Shown one piece after another: positions 33,718-47,525 of a stretch of DNA of 64,000 bases (positions are counted from its first letter, which is position 1; the number at the start of each line of letters is the position of its first letter). Origin of the DNA: Ascaris suum. Its lineage: Eukaryota; Nematoda; Chromadorea; Rhabditida; Ascarididae. A model generated the notes under the pieces. That model was not told the origin of the DNA. It ran no database searches and saw nothing but the letters and a program-made list of their open reading frames with translations. The DNA is taken from NCBI GenBank assembly GCA_013433145.1, contig CM024180.1, positions 1,116,001-1,180,000 of the forward strand, in the 5' to 3' direction. Both the position numbers and the translations under genes were made by a program.

Positions 33718-36700
33718 TAGTTACAAAGGTTCTATACATTCTTCACTAAAAATAGTTATGTGGATGAAAAAATTATTAAATTTCCCACAAATTATTAAAT
33801 TTATTACAGGAAAATTACAAAGCAAAAAATTTCCCACAAAAGTTTGATCTTTCTAATTATATAATTATATAAGAGCGAAAAAGCCTATTCACCATACACA
33901 CAAAAAAAAAACATCTATGCGCTAATCATCTGATAATATTTTTAAGAAAAATTTAATCCACTTTTTATTGCAAAATAAAGATCAGCGATTGCAATAAAAT
34001 TGCAAAATCTATAGACCTCTATACTTAAAGAAAGATTGCAATTACTAGAAGTAACAACTCATTACAAATGAGAGTATCCTAAAAGATTAAAAATTACTTC
34101 TTTAGAATTTACCTCTTGTAAAAATTTTCATTCATAGTTCGACAATGAATTTTTGCAATTATATGAAATATTTGATAATTATGCAAATAACGAATCGTTA
34201 TTTGTTGTGTTTAACGATAGCAATAATGGGCACATTTTATTGCGTTAAATTTTTGACGAATATGGAAAATTTTCAATATGATTTTCGATCGTTTTGCTAC
34301 TCGTTTATTGATTGCAATAATTTTTCTCTCACTAAATAAATCGATATAACTTAAAGAGAAATTTAATAAGAAAAAAAAAGTTTCACTTCTCTCATATTTC
34401 AACCTTTTTTTTGCTTCATCTATAAGAAAATTATAAAGAATGTATATTTTGATTAATAAAATAGTGGAAAAAATGTATTCTACAGTAATAACGAGAAATC
34501 ATAAAAGATAACGCTAATAATAGATAATGCATATCAACATCCTAATGCATTTTTGAGTCCAATGGTTACCTTGAAAGGTAAGTAAGCGGGAAATTAGGTA
34601 AATTTAGATGTAATCTGGGAACTTTTTACTGCAAGTCGTGTTCAGCGTATGATGTCCATATTGAATGGCAATAGCAACAACAGAAGAGCGAATTGGTCAT
34701 TCATATGGTGGATAGTCTTTTCTCGAGACAATAAAGGCTGCCTCCTGTTTAGGAATTGGTCGGTTGTTTCGAATTTTGATGAATTCTGTGCAGTCATCCC
34801 CCCCCCCTCTCATCCCGCTCCCCGTTCCTTCCCATAACTTCTCCTTCGAAAATTCCTCAAAAATTTATGAGACGTCGCTTTTATGTTTTTGACTCCGGTT
34901 ACATCGTTTATGCTAGGCAATGAAGTATAGATAGTCTATATAGTGCACAGCTGTTCGCATTCAGAGGTTCGTTTGTTCTATTAGTTGGCGTTGATCAGCA
35001 ATATTTGCTTACATATATAAATGCAATGTTTTCGTATAAAAAACGCTGCATATATTACATTAATAGACGACAAAAAAAAAGATTTCCAAATTTAATATTA
35101 TCACTTTCGAATTCATATGAGTACATCGATTCCCTAGCAATCCTTATTGATGATAAAACAACAAAATGCGACACTATATTTCATGATATCCACAAACATA
35201 CACAATATCTATCTTTCGAAGTGGTTATAAGTTTATTTACACGTTTCATCTGATAGCGCTATAGTTTCAATGAAGGACACAATAGATAATTAAATAAAAG
35301 TATCTAGAATGTTAAATTGTATAATTGAATTGCACTTTCAATTTTCTCTTTATGATATTAAAGTACGTTTCAAAAGATGAATCCAACCAGAAATCATCCG
35401 AAAAAAGTGCCAAATCGAAATTGCTCTTATTCATTTGCGAGATGAAATCTTCCACAGTTAGATAAGCAGAAAGACATTCAAAGACAAAAAATTATAGTAG
35501 TCTACTTCCACGTAATACTTGAAAAGTCGACTGAAAAGCGATGCTGCTCGCTTGTTGAAAGATATAAAGTCAATAAAGGGTAAACTATGTTTGCGCTCAT
35601 TTATATACAACTAACTCCACTGCTTGAATAGATCAAAGTCGACACATTCACAAATGGACGTGATCTCCATTCTCATCGTTTCATAGCATCTCCAATAGTT
35701 GATAAATTTCTGCTCCTAAGGAAGGAATGGGTAAGCTTTAGTGAAGGATGAGGAATGGCCAAACTTCAAAAGGTCAAAGTTCCTTGCCTTTTCCCCATCT
35801 TTTTTTTTGAATTATGATGTTGCCTCTCCTTGTTCGCTCCCTTTCTTTTATTTGTTCGCTCGGCAAAGAATCCGTCTTTGAAGTAGATTCAATTCCAAAA
35901 GAATAGTGGTCAAGTTTGAAGACCTTCATCGTCGACGAAGAGGTACATTGAAGACTCATTGAGGTACAATGTTGAAAAGCGTCTCAAAACAACTATTACA
36001 GAGAGAAAAACATTTAATGCAACATGAAATTAATAAAGAGTAAACTTATGAATGTAGGAATTTCTAATCACAATTAAACGTATAAATATCGGCATAAAAA
36101 TTTCTTAGACAATCAAATGAGATAATATTTCGATATCGGATATTGATTGAGCATTCAAATGAGATTCTAAAATTCCACATTTTCTAATCGCAAATTATTG
36201 TCATAATTAATCAAAACAAAACTATTTGCAATTCATATTCGTATTTCAAAAGGAAAATCATTTCATCGCGCTAGACGTTGATTTAGAATTTCAATATGCT
36301 CACATGAGAAAGTGCATTCATGTTCGAATATAATTGCGGTTTCATTTCAAAAAGCCATAAGAGAAGAAATGTGCAAAAAAAAAGAAGAAAATTACTCGAT
36401 GAGGCAATAATAACTAGGCAAGTAGATGGAATACTCTTGTTATTGGTATGTATGTTCAATATTCGCACTTATCGATTTGTGCCAAGTGCAAGTACTTCAA
36501 AGCTAATTGATGTTCTAGCAATTCAATTTCGAATCGGGATGCTCATTTTAATTCGATTTTCAACGTTTAATAGAGAATCCGATTTGTACGCAATAACGCA
36601 CACATATCACTTTCAATGACTAAGATCGATTACGCCGACAAAATGTCGTGTCTGTCTAGATGTCTGTCTATTTGTCTGTTGATTCTATTTGATGGATCAT

Positions 36701-37037
36701 CTAGTTATTAGATTAAAAGAAATGAAGCGATTTGTTATGTTAGTGATTAACACATCTTTGAGGCTAAATGTGTTTAACGAATTAAGCCATTCCTTATCCA
36801 TCAGAAAAATTCTCCCCTTCAAAAACAAATAATGAATTTCGTTTCCTATTTTTTTTTCTCTTTCATCTGAAATATCTAAAGAATTTTAATGCCACATTAG
36901 ACATTTTAATGTTCACTAATGCCTGAATTACTCCAAAATCGGATAATTGATTTCTATAAACGATTCGGATGCAAATATCCGAAATCTTAAATTGCATTGT
37001 TGAACAGACTTGCGGAAATGAATTTATGTAAGCATTT

Positions 37038-37066
37038 GACTCCGGAGTCTAAGCGACTCCGGAGTC
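37038..37066. repeat. Twin 12-bp palindromes
   Basis: GACTCCGGAGTC occurs twice, separated by TAAGC. Each copy is a perfect palindrome, so either a hairpin per copy or one between copies can form. It is markedly GC-rich against its AT-rich flanks. Confidence 0.85.
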
Positions 37067-38609
37067 ACTCCACTATTGCGCTCAATTAATGTACATCTAA
37101 TTATTCCTGCAAAAATGTCATCTCAAAAACTAATTCAGTGGAATACGCAAAAGCAGCAAGAAAGTTTACTGATTAAACGGTGAGTATTGGCAAATTTATT
37201 TGCATTTTGAACGCAACTTTCGACAAAAACGCAAATGATCAGACAAGATGATAAAAGAAGATATGCTCTTGCAATCCCACTTCTTCAACCAACCGCTTGT
37301 ATAAAGTGCCATTAAATACTGCACTAAAGCATGTGCAAGAATTCATTCGGCTTTCAATGAAGGCGACTTATTTTTCACGCTATACATTGCTGAATTGTTT
37401 CCACCGGTTTAATGAGGTGGCTTGGTCGGTGAAAAATGACCTTTCCTTGTACAAATTCTCGCGCATTTTTAAATACCTCCAAATACTTCCGGATAGAGCC
37501 GATCAAGTTGAAGTTTTAATTTGATCGTACTGTAGACTACAATCAACAGATATTGCATCTCTGATCACAGGGTTCTCAAGCCGAAATTATTGAGCAGGTC
37601 GGCACGCCTGTAAATATGCGAAGATAATCGCATATTTGGAAATGGCTACGAGTTAGGGGCAACCGATTATGAGATATGCCCATCTGCGATTCCACTGTCT
37701 TCACCTTTTTTTTTTCGAAAGGGCGAACAGTTTATGCATATATCAGATGTAGAGTCCTGCATTATTGCCCTATATACTTGCCTAATAATCATCATTTCGA
37801 GCTTACATCATCTCGGTACTTGTTATGTAATATTGATCATCACACTCACTTTAAGGCATTGATATCGTTTGGCTTGCACATAACACGTAACCTATTTTTC
37901 TATTAGGTTGTTTACAAATTTTGAGGCATAGAGTTAATCGTTAGGTAACAAAGCTGTCGACATTCGCCACTCAGCCTTTTCACTTCATCCCCCTCCCTCT
38001 TCCCCTCCAAAAAAATCAGGGACATTTGAAAGAAAATCACAAAATGGCATCAAAGCTTATCCAACTTATTACTCTTAATTTCATATCAATTCAGCATATA
38101 AGTTTTATAATCGTGTTTATTAGCTTAATAAAAATTGCCAACGCTTATATTTATGGATGAGAAGACGCTTACATGAATAATCTAAGCGTTACTTTTCGAT
38201 AATCAAAAAACTGCACAACAAATAAAATAGTAATGAAGTTAGATGTGAGCAATTTATTTTGTTTGATGCATAGTGGGAATGATGCGATTACACTAAACGA
38301 AAAAGAGGATAATAATTGGAAGTTGCGGTTTAAATGGTTCAATGGTTTAAAAGTAATGGTTTAAAAGCCTGAAAGTTGGCTTTCATTGATTTCGGCTAAA
38401 TGATGACTGTTTGAACGATGGCAGTACGAGAGAGGATTACAAGTTTTGACTCAGAAATGATATTTTCGCCTAGCCTATCACATCCACAGTCCCCCAAACG
38501 TATTGGTGCGTGAGAAAGTGACAATTGCAATAGTAAATATTTTCGGAGGTTACATTGCATCGGCACAACTACTCGTCTACGCCCTCTTCACTGAGCGATA
38601 TCGATTGGA

Positions 38610-39047
38610 TCATGGCTCTGTCGTGTAATATCGTAGCGCTAGATGCTGATGTGACGGGACATTTATAATGCCCAGGTAGAGAGACACCTGCGTTTGCATA
38701 GATTGTGAGGGAAATAGGTGGAGCCGATTATTGCTAATCGAAGAAAAAAAAGCTCTCGTAGGTAGTAAAAATATACGCAGAAAACTATCTTCCATGCTCT
38801 CACAGAAGATCCTGAACGTTCAGAATCTTTGCTCTATGGTAGGATACGTGAAAGTAATCCATAAAATGCGAGAATGACATTTATATTTGACAAACATACG
38901 TTGGAAAAATCGATCGACCATAGCCGTTGAAGTGGTCGATCGTCAACAACAAAACGTGCGTCAGCTTCATCGCTCATCGCATACAAAATGCTCAACGCAT
39001 TTTTCTTGATACCTATAACGAAGAAATTTTCTGCATGAAATTCTGAG
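38610..39047 (-). CDS. Candidate exon pair, unknown protein
   Basis: The open block 39,047-38,900 follows acceptor GTGTGTTTTCCTAG and ends in phase 0 at donor AAC|GTATGT. It encodes about 49 residues of mixed composition (MSDEADARFVVDDRPLQRL). A second block, 38,687-38,610, follows a GCAAACGCAG acceptor in phase 0 and ends at TGA after 25 residues. Another frame of the second block is also open and longer. No start exon and no recognised family. It may be chance. Confidence 0.22.
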
Positions 39048-42000
39048 CTAGGAAAACACACCAACAAACTGGTACGATATGTGATTTTGCAGATCAGCTC
39101 AAGAAGCCAAAAACTTCCCCATTTCCTAAGGACAATTGTTGAATTGGCCAATGAATCAAATAAATACAAAACTGCTTGGTTGAAGAAAAAAAAACTGATA
39201 AATCGGTTTATATAACGTCACTAGTTTGCATTTGCAAATTTCTATGCATAGACGATTTACATGCAGTGCAGACATGGCGATCTAATTTACATTCTCAAAA
39301 CGGTCAATGCAAAAACACTTCAGATGTCAAAATTCGAATCGATCTATGGCCAATATGACCAAAATGGCCAAAACCCTAAATAACCTACAAATATTCGATT
39401 CTGAGAAAAAATTGCGCGCAATTTTGCAACCGTTCGAAACACATATAACGCGGACCGGATCAGCGGAAAAATAGATGGATAAGCGTGTCATAGCAGCTGG
39501 CATGATGTGCACTTTTTGCAAATCCTCTCATCAACCCAATCAGCGTCACGAAATATCAAAAAATAATAAATTCAGCTCAACAATCTTTTCATATTTTCGC
39601 TAATCTGTTGCATCGCAAAAATCTTTAAAATAATAATATGCAATTGATTATATATTGCATTTTGCATAAAAACCGGCTTTGCAAATCTTTTTATCTTATA
39701 TTGCATTTGTAAGTACGTATGCGTTTGTCCGTTTGTTTGCATGTCTGACCTATAGTTGCAATTCAGGCGCTAACGAAATTTTTTTTATTCTGGAATATAT
39801 TCTAGACTAACTTTCAATATCATATTTCGCAGTAATAATCTATTGCTTTCAAAAAGAATCAAAATTTGATGTGCATAAAATTTGATATGATGCTTAGACG
39901 CTCTCCTCGCACAATAGCCGGATCTTTAGTGGAAGTTTTTAGCGAGTGCTCTGGATGGCTAAATTTAAATATTGTATTGCCATTGTTTTATTAATCGATT
40001 AGGAGTTTATGAAAGTGGGTGATCTAATTGAGTGAAGATGCAAAAACCGTATCTACTGCGTTAAGAGTGATTCCATCTGAGGAAAGTATCTTGTGAATTC
40101 GGCCAGCAGATACCTCCGATTGTTGGATCGATGCCGGCTGCTTCTAAAGAAGGCAAATGTTCAAATCCGAAAGCATCTTCGAGTGTCACTTAATTAGAGG
40201 CATAGCAGTTAATGGCTGGGAAAATAGGGGTGGGAAATTGCAATCACCTAGATTCCGCTGATGATCCGCTTCGATCTCAACAACCTTATCAGAGAACATT
40301 GCATGCATATTGAATATATATAAATCAAACACGATGAAATCTCGCTCGTAAAATTTGGGTAGTAAACGAACAACAAAGAAAGTAGTTATGAAGTGGACTA
40401 TTCAGGGGCTTCGAATGCCCAATATACCGAATGGAAGTATCCTCAAATATTAAGAAGTCAAAAACATAAAGATTGAATCCTTAGTTCAAAACAGAAAGTT
40501 ATGAGTAAAAGTACTAGATTAGACTCTTCAGTTATTATTTTTAGCTTTTATAGGAGAGCATAAAGCGAGCTAATTTTGGACCTTGAATCTCTGCAAAATT
40601 CAAATCATTCCCTTACAAATTTCGACCTAAGAGAAAGTACTTAGGCCTGAATGAGTGCAGTCAACCCTTACTTGTCATGTAGTCCACGAATTGAATTCAA
40701 GGAATCCATTTATTCACACAAACAACAAACAGACGCGACGTTGATAAGCAGATACACAGGCTTATAACACAAACGCGGAGCTCGGCTTAACCAAGCACAC
40801 CTCTGTAGTGTGCTTACAAGTAACCTTGATCTAATCAACGTCGAAACCGCAAAGTTTGGAGTTGAACAGCGATATGTCTGCTAGAACGTTCATATCCGAG
40901 ATCAACCTGACCAATATCGGCACAATAATTAGCCAGCAGTTCAATGTGAGCCAGGAAATATATCCTAAGATTGTTCATATCAGTGACAAAATTAATTATT
41001 ACTATCGTGCTTGTGCTCGTTTTGTTAATTGATTATTTCTCTCGCCAACATTAGTATTTCAAAATTCGAGAGCTCTCCTAACAAAGATATGAGGTAATCG
41101 AATGCCTTTCGGTATCTGAACCGATGATCGAACATCGATAAATAAGAGCGGTAATTTTACTTTCGTGTAATATTAATTTATTTATTTGCAGAAATAAAAT
41201 ATGCTCAGTAATCTACGAATATATTCTATTGTCGTCAAAGTCACTACAATCAACTTCAGAGAGTTATCCTTCACTTCCGAATAGAAATGTTACGTCTCTT
41301 TCGGATATAATCCATGTCCTTCTAGCCGCATCCATATGTCTAAGTTGTTGTGAAAATTTCATCTAATTTCTATCATTCATTTTTTGGCTTTATCGATCGA
41401 AGATTTACAAATTACAGTGTTCAACTTCAATAGCGTAATTTGCAAATTTTTTAAAGCAAATTTTTTAAAGATTTGCGGTTATTTTTGAACATAATATAGA
41501 GGTATAGCTACAATGAACTGTTGAGGTTCATGATATGCGGTATAATTATCATAAGTAGCTTTCTAAATTTTATCATTTACTAAAAGCGATCAATTGAAGG
41601 AAATGTTCCTGCAGCTAAACTTCCAGAAAATACAAATCCATGCGATGCAACAAAAAGAATGGGAGCATATTTGCACAGATTGAGACAGCTAGCTCTATGG
41701 GCAGATTTGAAATTCGATGCAGAGAAAGCAATAAAAACTATGATAGTGAGCAAAAAAAAAGCCTCTCGAAAAGAAAATCAGGTGGATTTCTGAATGCTTT
41801 CAACGTGCTTACTTTAATCTTTTAGTCTTTTTGCGAAGAACTTGAAATTAAAGCTTTTTTTCGAACTCTTCAAGTAAAATTCCTTACTGGATGCTTACAA
41901 TCCTCTCATCTCCTTCCATCTCACTGCTCTCATCGCGCTTATCGAATGTTTGTCCCATATGGCATTTTATAGAAGTAACGAAGGTACGAAAACGAAATAC

Positions 42001-45000
42001 CACTCAGACGTCAACGAATAAAAACGATAAAATAGTATCGATAAACTTATTTATGAAATATGTTTTGCGATGAATTGTTCCACTATACTATTTACTGCCA
42101 TTTGTATTTGGGAGAGTGAACTGTTGAAAGTTGTTTTTATTTTTCTTTAAAAAGACATCATACGTACGATTGGGATATATTTTCAGCGTCGAAACGTGGG
42201 ATAATATGGATGAAACACGATTCTGGCTGCTAAATGAATTCAACTCGTTGAGAAGTATTCTAAATTAAATGTATCTATGGAAGAAAATTTTAGAAATATT
42301 AGCGTAACCTTATAATAGAGGAGGAACTTCACATATTATCAAATATAGGAGGAATAGAGTGCCCATAAATGCATCATATACCAATTATTAATTTTCAATA
42401 AGAAATGAAATAATTTGTTGAGAAATCTAACAACAAAGAAAAGAAGAGAGTAATTTGAATGAGTTGTGAAGAAATGGTCAAAAAATTTGCATACAGTTTT
42501 CAAGCTTGATTGAAGTAATAAAAAATATGCTTTTTAAAATAAATATTGGATTCATCGGTCGATTAGATCGAAAATACAAAAGCTTTATTGCTTATGATAG
42601 ATCTACTAAACGTGTCATGTTTTTTCATTTATTTTATGCAAATGCATGAAGGTCTTTATTGCGATTGCAAATCTTTGTTCGATATTCCTCTCGAGAGTAT
42701 TTTTTCCTTCATAAAATTTCCACCGCATACGAAGGAAAACTCGCTTCGCGATGAAATATAGATAGCTAATTGAACTGATATGCGTAATCTTTTACCCCTC
42801 CATATTAATCACATCGGAAGCGCAAATATTAAGATAATCGCTTTTCTCATAACCATCCTCTGAAATTGTATGATTTACTCGATATATATACCATAACAAT
42901 TCAATACTTTCTTGTGAATGACATATTTCATTCTTCTATTGCATTTTTTTTAGCCTTTAACCTTTTCGAGTTTTTAGACACCTACATATATGCCATCTTT
43001 GCTAGAAAAAATCCACGAATTACTGCCACAATGATCTATGGTGTACATCAAATTTTATATATATCCGAATATAATATCGCCAAAAAGTTTATTTACAAAA
43101 CGTTTTAAATTTATAAAACTTCGAAGTAAAACTTGTTTTCTTCAATAGTATAAAATTGAGCACTTCATCAAATTATAATATTATCAATATATATATATCC
43201 ACAACTCTAATATTGAATGGATTTATTTTATTTTCCCATAGAAATAATCACTCATAATTTAAGCAAATATTACATATCATATTGACCTAATGCAATCTCA
43301 GCTCATCCAGTACTTCCTCTCTATTATTGTCGTTAAAGTATTTTACTATGAAGAATGATAATGTGTGATGAATTCAATAATTGCCCCCGTCGAACCGTCA
43401 TTGCATTTTACTCGTTGTGTCGTTGATGAGCAAGCAAGCACAATCTACGAAATTCAGTCGACCTAAGATGTCTATAGGACATCTTTTCCATCAGCATCGC
43501 CCATCAGGTCGAACATTTTATGATAGATGCTCGATGATAACAAAAATCCACCGCCATGGTCGATAGTGAAGGGGTGGAAAGTCAAGGTTCAGCGATCAAG
43601 CATTTTTTAAGCATTTGAGTTCTATTAGCTGTAGACGAAAAAACACATGAAGAGAGTGACGACATAGAATGGGGCATAGAGCGCACAATGCGGTCTCATA
43701 ATTCGATCTTTAATTGCTGAAACTCGAAGTTGGATGCATTTCAGGTTTACGGGGTTTATACCATAGAATAGAAATTAAGTCAATTCATTTCACTTGGCGG
43801 TAAAATTTTCACTTAAATTGCATCGTAACTTGTGCATATTTTTCTATGTAATAATGGTGATGTTAATAACGATACATCTCATCAATCATGTAGTTTTGCA
43901 TAGAAGTTTTTCGCTTCGCATAGATTTTCATCAATGAGAATTTGAAAGCATTTCGTTGAGGTTTTTTTTTTTCGAATTGCTAAATTCTTGAAACAAGATT
44001 TGCGATTAAATTCAAAGCGAATATTGCACCATTCGACTTTTCTTCAAAAATTTTATTTCCACGATTATTTTGCAAGAAGAAATATTATTGCATGATTTAT
44101 TTTTTTTTCTAATCAGATTATTTTCATATTGAATCGAATTTTGTAGTTTTTTTTAATGGAATGAATCTCTTCTATTTGCATATTAACCTTTTTCTTGTGA
44201 AAGATATATTCAAATTTATGAAGTAATCTATTCATAGTAATGCGACATTGATTTAGTCGTTATTCCACTGTCCTTTCATAAAGCTTTTCATAGTTGATTA
44301 TAAAAATTTTTGAACGCAGCTGAACCCTATGAGAGTTGCTCTAATTTTATCTCTTTATTATGCTCTAATTTGAATGCATCCAAAAAAATATCGATTGTTC
44401 ATATGAATTCCTGCTAGAATACCTCATATCGATTTTGCTCTCAATTCACCAAATTTTTTCCGATACAAGTACCATCTTTGTTGTTCAAACCACTTCCTGA
44501 CGAGCGCCTATTCACCTTATAATAATAGTTCCTTTGCTCTGATGTTCTAAACTATTCTCTCCATATTTCCCATCGAAATCCGCTTTCCTCCAGAGATTTA
44601 TTCCTCTAATAAATTCCTCTATGGTGATGCCATTTCCATCCATATCGCAACCCTCTGCGCGATAATCACTTTTACTATATGAACGACTCTAATGCCTTCA
44701 GGCAAATCGGTCGCAGCAAAAAAAAAAACCAACTAATATTCAGTAAAGTGAGAGACCGTTATAACGATGCTTCTTTTTTGCCTAAACGGTTTTATAGCTC
44801 AATTTGAAAGAAAGAACACATATATATTCATTGAGAATAATCAAAACTGAATTGTTTCTATTATTTCAGCACACAAATATGCAAATTAAATATTTATTAA
44901 TTGAAAATGCAAATTTTTAAAAAATAAATAAAATTTTAAATTATTTTCATAAGAAAAAAAAATTTTTTAGCGGAGAAAAACATCAAACGAATAAATTGCA

Positions 45001-45150
45001 AGTACTTAGCAAATAAAATTACAAAATTTCAAATATATTCCATTGCATCGATTCGTAGTGCTGAGAAAAATCGATATTCGTCCGATCGTTTTGACCATAT
45101 ATATATATGCGCAATCGCCAACAACATTAATTGAGAAATAATCGAGTTGA

Positions 45151-45354
45151 TTATTTGCATGTTTCGGGAATTTTTTTGCATATTGCAAGGCATCTTTCAA
45201 TGCAATATTCATCACCATTGATACCTTTGCATTGCCAATTACAATATCCTTGAATACGTAGTTGTGTATCTTTATCTAATGTTCGTCCAAATAATTTCGC
45301 ATCATTTATGCATATAGTGATGAGAAGAATTAAAAGAAGACTATAGTTGAACAT
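45151..45354 (-). CDS. Small secreted six-cysteine peptide
   Basis: A complete single-exon frame of 67 residues. The first ~19 residues are a clear signal peptide (Met, short polar start, then LLLILLITI, small residue at the probable cleavage site). The predicted mature part of about 48 residues has six cysteines in the C-terminal half, with spacing C-x3-C-x8-C-x3-C-x3-C-x6-C (residues 38, 42, 51, 55, 59, 66). The chain ends one residue after the last Cys. The spacing does not fit ShKT or the CS-alpha/beta defensin pattern. The CX3C pairs recall helical-hairpin folds, but that is speculation. The ATG lies 4 nt after acceptor TTTTATTTCAG, fitting trans-splicing. It could be an antimicrobial, signalling or host-directed peptide; nothing in the sequence decides. 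Confidence 0.6.
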   Translation of the reverse strand: MFNYSLLLILLITICINDAKLFGRTLDKDTQLRIQGYCNWQCKGINGDEYCIERCLAICKKIPETCK

Positions 45355-45372
45355 ATTGCTGAAATAAAATTC
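45355..45372 (-). promoter_or_regulatory. Splice acceptor just upstream of the peptide gene ATG
   Basis: AATTTTATTTCAG is followed by CAAT and then the ATG. It is a strong pyrimidine-AG acceptor with no coding sequence before it, so it is probably a trans-splice site. Confidence 0.5.
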
Positions 45373-45896
45373 TTTTCAAATTTAGTAGTATGGGAAATGA
45401 TAAGTGAACAACGTTGTAAAAGTCTTTACGATAATGCGTCATTGAGATGATGTAAATGCGGATTTTCGGAATTCACTCATCCTTCGCCAACCTTCTTGCT
45501 AGAAGCCAAGAAGCCATTGGCCAGAAGAAGCCAAAAATTTAGACTTTGATAGAAAAATGCCTTCTCTTATTTATTTTTCATGCCTTTAAGGTGGGCAAAA
45601 ATATGCTGACGAGCGATAATTTATGCAAGTTGAAATGTACACTCTTTGAATGGTGCAAATAAATAATTATATGTTGCATTTGCAAAATATTTGTATTGCA
45701 AAATTGATAATTTTTATAGATGAATGGAAAAAAAATGAAAAAAAAATCGAAAAATCGTCTCGAGAATGAAAAATTCTCAAAAAATTTCGCATTTAAAACT
45801 TACCAGTGAATGCAAAGAATCGTCTTCTGATCACTGAAAAAAATAAAATTATTTCTAGCAGTATTACTGCATAAGTCTCGATTTCATTCTCGATTT

Positions 45897-45986
45897 CCTA
45901 GGAATAGGCTAATCATTCAGCCAAATATTTGAGCCTAGGAATAGGCTAATCATTCAGCGCAAATATTTGAGCCAGGAATAGACTGA
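45897..45986. repeat. Tandem duplication, ~36-39 bp x 2.4
   Basis: Two near-identical copies of a unit beginning CCTAGGAATAGGCTAATCAT and ending CAAATATTTGAG, then a partial third copy. It is located upstream (minus sense) of the six-cysteine peptide gene. Confidence 0.85.
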
Positions 45987-46012
45987 AATAGAATTTTGCA
46001 AGATAAAATGAA

Positions 46013-46019
46013 AGAGAGA

Positions 46020-46068
<49 letters not shown>

Positions 46069-46070
46069 GA
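46013..46070. repeat. (GA)n microsatellite
   Basis: About 28 GA repeats with small interruptions. Confidence 0.95.
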
Positions 46071-47035
46071 CGAGGTAAAGGGATGGGTAGATAGATCTGT
46101 TACATCCATGTGTGATGTTAGTTCGCAGCTCCTATGCCTCAAATTTTGACCAAATCAACTCGCCTTATGCATAGTACTCTACTCATTCATGCTTATATAA
46201 TCAGTCACAGTCGTACCAATATCACAAAACTTCATCAAAATTAAAGCACCATTTTTCAGTTCTAATGGTTCCTAGTGGTCGACTGATTTTCAAATGAAGA
46301 GAGATAGGAGTGGGAGAGGAAGAAAATTCTACAATGAAGCACGTGCATGCAACAGAAATGTGCATGACATCATATGATCATAGCATTCAAAATGCATAAA
46401 TTACGCTATGTTTATTCCATACACAAAATTTCCACAAATATCATATTCATCTATGTTCGTTATATCCTCTCCACCCACCTTTCCCTCATACTATTTTTTC
46501 TATCCTTGGTTTTTAATTCCTAGAACTATCCTACACTGATTGCACATGACAAACAACATTATCCAGGAATGCTCAGTAAGGATTTCGGGAAATTTATAAC
46601 TGAGGAATCATTTGATACTGGCTGAACATGTGGAATCGTTGCACCCGGAGGACGGGGGAGAGAGGGGATTACGTTCGATTCGACGACCACCAACTATATC
46701 AGATGACCGCCTAAAAAATCCCAAGTACTGCTGCATATTGCCATTGGTTCATAGATAGTGACATTCTCGCAATGGAAAGATAGTTCTACTTTAACTGCAG
46801 CTTTATTACATTTCACCTGCATCCAGAAAGTTATCCATAAAAATATTTATTATTATTAATGCATAATAATGCTAGACAGAAAAAAAAAAGAGCTAAAAAC
46901 ATTCGAGAAGAAAGAATGAGATAGGATTGAGTCAGAAAAGCGTTCATCTATGATGGTCGAATGGAAGGTCGCCCACTAAATAAGACACCTCCAATGTGTT
47001 GAATCAGCTGTGAAATCAAAACGTGGCATAGATAT

Positions 47036-47055
47036 ATGTGTGTGTGTGTGTGTGT
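47036..47055. repeat. (GT)n microsatellite
   Basis: Ten GT units. Confidence 0.9.
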
Positions 47056-47525
47056 TTAGAAATTATTCATTTAAAATATCACATCATTGTCGGCAAATTT
47101 TCTCGTTAGGAAATTTTTATTTCTATGATTTAATTGGAATCAAATTAATCTATAATTTTATGCAAATAAAAAGAGATTGCTATTAGAATTTATAAGCAAT
47201 TAAAAGAAAGCTGTTAGAATTTAAGAGAAAGAGATTATCAAAAAAATTTATGAAGATAAAAATGATAAATATTAGATGAGTGATAATGAGAAATTTAGAA
47301 ATGCGCCAGATTTTATTTTTCGTTAAAATTAGTGAAAAATTCTCATAGAAATATTTAAACGAATATATGAATCATTCGTCGTGTATACTGAATGAGAGTA
47401 TGAAATTTGATACCGAAGTAGAGAGATTTATACAGAGGTCTTCCCGCTTCTCCATTTACCCCTCATCCATCCTTTCCTCTGCCCGTCCTCTTTCATAGCC
47501 GTGTAAAAATTCCTTTATTTCAACT

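Larger units (their letters stand above)
32400..45000. other. Gene-poor region with isolated candidate exons
   Basis: Apart from the entries listed separately (33,702-33,717, 37,038-37,066 and 38,610-39,047), I found no supportable gene here. Open frames are short and in AT-rich sequence. No long tandem array or TA tract over 50 bp is present. Confidence 0.4.
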
